Below, one piece after another: positions 61,490 to 64,000 of a stretch of 64,000 nt of DNA. The DNA is taken from NCBI GenBank assembly GCA_030373045.1, contig JAUCPW010000003.1, forward strand, positions 1-64,000, read 5' to 3'. The notes under the pieces are model-generated. The model did not search any database. It was not told the DNA's origin and saw only the letters and a list, made by a program, of their open reading frames with translations. The stretch comes from Candidatus Fermentibacter sp. (GTDB lineage: Bacteria; Fermentibacterota; Fermentibacteria; Fermentibacterales; Fermentibacteraceae). Position numbers and translations under genes: made by a program. Each line of letters opens with the position of its first letter. Position 1 is the stretch's first letter.

Positions 61490-62007
61490 ATGGATAGCGT
61501 GAGCACCACATCCGCTCCCATGGCTGCTGAGGATCGCGAGGCCGTCATCGATATCTTCAACCACTACATCGAGAACAGCTTCGCGGCGTATCCCGGGAAG
61601 AGGCTTCCCTGCGAAGCCTTCGGCATGCTCCTGAACATGTGCCAGGGGTATCCCTGCTCCACGGCCAGAACGGAGACGGGCGAAGTAGTGGGATTCGGGA
61701 TGCTTCGCCCGTACAGCCCGATTTCCTCCTTCGCCTCGACCGCCGAAGTCTCGTACTTCATCAAGCCGGGCTTTACGGGCAGAGGCATCGGCAAATCGCT
61801 GCTGGAGCATCTGATCGAAGGCGCAGGGGCTAAGGGGATCACCAGCATTCTCGCGGGCATCTGCTCGCTGAACAGGGCAGCATCAGGTTCCACGCGAGGA
61901 ACGGTTTCGTGGAGTGCGGAAGGTTTGCCGGGATCGGTTTCGAAAACGGGCAGCGGTTCGACGTCGTCTATTTCCAGAGGATTCTGCAAGACCCGAAGGC
62001 GGGATAG
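61490..62007 (+). pseudogene. GNAT acetyltransferase with a frameshift
   Basis: The N-terminal half (DREAVIDIFNHYIENSFAAYPGK, YFIKPGFTGRGIGKSLLEHLIEGAG) is a normal GNAT. At CTGAACAGGGCAGC (61868-61881) one base is missing relative to the expected LNEGSIRFHARNGF; from there the correct frame runs to TAG at 62005-62007. Repairing the base gives a complete phosphinothricin/putrescine-type GNAT. Its end is followed 29 bases later by the tandem left ends of element copy 3. Confidence 0.75.
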
Positions 62008-62055
62008 CGCCAGGGCACGGGATCGATCCGGATCCGGGGTCAGGCTACTCGATCC

Positions 62056-62264
62056 GGGGTCAGGCTACTCGACGGGTAGCGTCAGGATCAACGAAAAACC
62101 TAGATCTGCGAGGGCAGGTCTGTTTGACGGGTTTTCCAATAGGCAGTCTGTCAAGAACTTACGAAGTGCAGTCTTCTTCACGGGATAACCTGTAAAATGA
62201 CTATGACTGCAAGATGAAGAAGGATAATGGATTGCAGGGGCACTCCAGCTAGTAGTCTGACCCC
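62056..62264 (+). repeat. 209-bp structured element, copy 3
   Basis: GGGGTCAGGCTACTC at 62056-62070 and TAGTAGTCTGACCCC at 62250-62264; core ATAACCTGTAAAATG at 62185-62199; right arm 82 bases. An exact 20-base tandem copy of the left end (GATCCGGGGTCAGGCTACTC) starts at 62031. The right arm contains the ATG used by the next gene. Confidence 0.85.
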
Positions 62265-63006
62265 GGTCATACGGGAGATCCGGTCGAAGACCATCCTCTC
62301 GAAGTCGCAGGTATACCCATACGCGCTGAATCCGTACGTCGGCTGCATGCACGCCTGCACCTACTGCTACGCCAGGTTCATGAAGCGCGTGACCGGGCAC
62401 ACCGAGCCCTGGGGCATGTTCGTCGACGTGAAGGTGAACGCGGCGGAACTCCTCGAGGTCGAAGCGGTCCGGAAGAGGAGGGACAGGGTCTGGGTGAGCG
62501 GCGTCTGCGATCCCTACCAGCCGCTGGAGGAGCGATACGTGCTCACCAGGCGCTGTCTGGAGATCTTCTCGAGACACTGCTGGCCGGTTACGGTGCAGAC
62601 CCGGTCGCCGCTGGTGCTGCGGGACCTGGACATCATCGCCTCCGCGCGGGACTTCGAGGTGGGCTTCTCGGTCACCACATCGGACGATTCCGTCCTCAAG
62701 CTCTTCGAGCCGGGCGCCCCGCCGGTGGGGGAGAGGATCGCCGCCCTCGACAAACTCCATCGGGCCGGCGTGAGGACTTTCGCGATGATCGCCCCGATGC
62801 TCCCTGGTTCGGATGCACTCGCTGACGCGCTTGCCGGGAAGGTCGACTCGATCCTGGCAGATTCGATGAACTACGGTTATGCCGCAGCGGTGTACCGCAG
62901 GCACGGCCTGGAGCGGGCGATGACGGGTGAGTTCTTCCACGAGACAAGGATGCACCTCGCCGAGGGTTGCGAACGGCACGGGATCCCATTCCGGTCGCTC
63001 TGCTGA
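62227..63006 (+). CDS. SPL-family radical SAM protein
   Basis: 259 residues if it starts at 62227. The cluster motif CMHACTYC is at Cys40, 44 and 47, with the SPL-like ALNPYVGC and GVCDPYQPLEERYVLTR motifs (Rv2578c/spore-photoproduct-lyase-like group, which often acts on nucleic acid or has an unknown role). No start codon exists between the element's end and the first conserved strand, so translation must begin inside element copy 3 at ATG 62227 (AAGAAGGAT before it); the first 12 residues are element-derived. Confidence 0.82.
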   Translation: MDCRGTPASSLTPVIREIRSKTILSKSQVYPYALNPYVGCMHACTYCYARFMKRVTGHTEPWGMFVDVKVNAAELLEVEAVRKRRDRVWVSGVCDPYQPLEERYVLTRRCLEIFSRHCWPVTVQTRSPLVLRDLDIIASARDFEVGFSVTTSDDSVLKLFEPGAPPVGERIAALDKLHRAGVRTFAMIAPMLPGSDALADALAGKVDSILADSMNYGYAAAVYRRHGLERAMTGEFFHETRMHLAEGCERHGIPFRSLC

Positions 63007-63009
63007 ATT

Positions 63010-63039
63010 GGGGTCAGGCTACTTTTGCGTTAACAGATG
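63010..63039 (+). repeat. Solo left-end repeat upstream of element copy 4
   Basis: GGGGTCAGGCTACTTTTGCG followed by TTAACAGATG, beginning 3 bases after the stop of the radical SAM gene. The same 30 bases occur, inverted and with about three differences, at 39318-39347. Confidence 0.75.
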
Positions 63040-63042
63040 AAC

Positions 63043-63262
63043 GGCGCAGGAATACTCATCAGGCTGAGCACAGGTTGCCGTCAGGTTGAGCATCCGCTTC
63101 TGTATCTGGCTGTTGCGGGATTGATGTGCTTCTGAAAACACTGATTCGGACAGTATCCGTGAACAGCACTTTTCTATCGAGGATAACCTGTAAAATGTCT
63201 ATAGCTGTATCCATAAGTTGTTGAATGAAATGCAGGGCTGGTTTCGGGAGTAGTCTGACCCC
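63043..63262 (+). repeat. 209-bp element family, copy 4 (divergent)
   Basis: The right end GAGTAGTCTGACCCC is exact (63248-63262), the core ATAACCTGTAAAATG is at 63183-63197, and the right arm is again 82 bases. The left end is degenerate (GGCGCAGGAATACTC near 63043), so the boundary is uncertain. It lies in the gap before dodecin, whose start is 32 bases beyond the right end. Confidence 0.75.
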
Positions 63263-63294
63263 ATTATGTTCTCGGTACTCGGAAGGAGGGTGAG

Positions 63295-63498
63295 ATGTCC
63301 ATCGCAAAGGTCACGGAAGTCATCGCCTCGTCGGAGAAGAGCTTCGAGGACGCGATCGCGCAGGGTATAGCAAGGGCCAACAAGACTCTCGAGAATGTGA
63401 GCGGAGCCTGGGTGAAGAGCCAGCAGGTCGAGGTCGAAGAAGGAAGGATCACGGCCTACAAGGTGACGCTCAAGATCGTCTTCGTGCTGAACGACTAG
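63295..63498 (+). CDS. Dodecin
   Basis: 67 residues, the family length. AKVTEVIASSEKSFEDAIAQGIARANKTLENVSGAWVKSQ is the dodecin signature, with the Trp that stacks on flavin. Dodecin forms dodecameric shells that store riboflavin or FMN. AAGGAGGG lies before ATG. Confidence 0.95.
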   Translation: MSIAKVTEVIASSEKSFEDAIAQGIARANKTLENVSGAWVKSQQVEVEEGRITAYKVTLKIVFVLND

Positions 63499-63608
63499 CA
63501 GGACGCCGGTCAACCGATGGAGGATCGCCGGACGGGACGATCGATGCGCTGATTCCCTCTATGACCCGTCGGGGATGCTGATGTGCAGCCTCAAATCGGA
63601 GTGACGAC

Positions 63609-64000
63609 TTGAAACAGCCTGTGAGCCTCCTCTTCGTGCTGCTCTGCGTCACATGCGTCTTCCACGCTCTCCATTACCTCCCGCTGCTGCCCGAACGATC
63701 CGCCACACATTTCGGCATCTCAGGCGCTCCTGACTGCTGGGGAGGGAAATCGGAACTCGTCATCACATACCTTGGTACTGTCGCGCTGATGGCCGCGATT
63801 TTCCTGGCCATCCCCCTCGCAATGCACAGGTTGCCCGATGCCATGATAAACCTGCCTGGAAAAGCCTACTGGCTGGCACCGGAAAGGCGGGAGGAGACGC
63901 TGGAGTGGCTCTCGACGAGCATGATGCTGCTCGGGTGCGCCACACTCGTGCTGATGATGGACATCTTCCACCAGACCTTCATGGTGAACCTCGGTGAGAC
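63609..64000 (+). CDS. DUF1648-family membrane protein (3' end outside window)
   Basis: Reads to the window edge from TTG 63609 (GGAG 7 bases upstream). LPERSATHFGISGAPDCWGGK is the DUF1648 motif (LPExxxxHFxxxGxxDxW.K), followed by membrane spans. SdpI-like proteins of this group give immunity to killing factors or act in stress; the truncated reading does not allow more. Partial. Confidence 0.7.
   Translation, partial: MKQPVSLLFVLLCVTCVFHALHYLPLLPERSATHFGISGAPDCWGGKSELVITYLGTVALMAAIFLAIPLAMHRLPDAMINLPGKAYWLAPERREETLEWLSTSMMLLGCATLVLMMDIFHQTFMVNLGE

Noticed and set aside
43115-63262. Interpretation of the 209-bp elements as integron attC sites
   Set aside because: They lack RYYYAAC and GTTRRRY boxes at their ends and are longer than attC; ends are a different, conserved 15-mer.
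43115-63262. Interpretation as CRISPR repeats or ordinary insertion sequences
   Set aside because: Spacing is kilobases, not tens of bases, and no transposase or cas gene is in the window.

Overview
This 64 kb window is GC-rich, gene-dense chromosomal DNA from a Gram-negative (double-membrane) bacterium. The outer-membrane features are a TonB-dependent receptor ending in Phe, a small outer-membrane beta-barrel and a secreted FG-GAP/VCBS protein with a FlgD/T9SS-like C-terminal module. These, with a DUF4954 protein and extensive exported beta-propeller and FnIII-type proteins, suggest an FCB-group-like or related candidate phylum (Fermentibacteria/Eisenbacteria-like). This placement is inference; there is no rRNA, and I found no tRNA, CRISPR array or transposase gene.

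Positions 1-43,000 look like a core genome: tightly packed operons, often with 4-nt NTGA stop/start overlaps. The main blocks are: an OMP/HAD pair; a HydG-like radical SAM enzyme with a coupled small protein; urocanate hydratase; a nitroreductase/cupin group; an aquaporin; and a single long co-directional run (7,847-19,624). That run holds a homocysteine methyltransferase-MTHFR fusion, a stand-alone methionine synthase activation domain, a MetH lacking that domain, a glycosyltransferase, three zinc-ribbon membrane/soluble proteins, YebC, RuvC-RuvA-RuvB and QueH. A reverse-strand operon (27,377 to 21,566) joins a PTS-EIIA/HTH regulator, PyrB, PyrI, a polytopic sugar-transferase-like protein, a B12 radical SAM enzyme and a GT2. 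Further on are PepT, an OsmC/GATase/PepD/DUF4954 operon, an ArsR-controlled metal permease with its operator, a two-subunit fumarase plus malic enzyme operon, a propeller protein and a TonB receptor.

From about 43 kb the character changes. Genes are mostly short, mostly on the + strand, in units of one to three, with non-coding gaps of 200-400 bases, and many belong to accessory families: GNATs, TetR, pentapeptide repeat, methyltransferase, nucleotidyltransferase, MazEF, macrodomain, four DUF3795-type cysteine-rich genes, DUF3592, DUF3788, TspO, CDF exporter, dodecin. Several are broken (frameshifts near 59.57 and 61.87 kb, an in-frame amber codon at 60.43 kb, a 5'-truncated gene at 51.2 kb).

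The most novel signal is a family of structured non-coding elements in this accessory region. Three copies are exactly 209 bp and a fourth is divergent. They have 15-bp inverted ends that pair with one constant G-T wobble, an invariant internal 15-mer, an exactly 82-bp right arm in all four copies, a partly covarying internal hairpin, and tandem left ends. Each fills the gap between two + strand genes, and two abut the Shine-Dalgarno of the next gene; one has supplied the start codon and first 12 residues of a radical SAM gene. A second, unrelated ~132-bp repeat family (two copies) and an attC-like imperfect hairpin sit in the same region.
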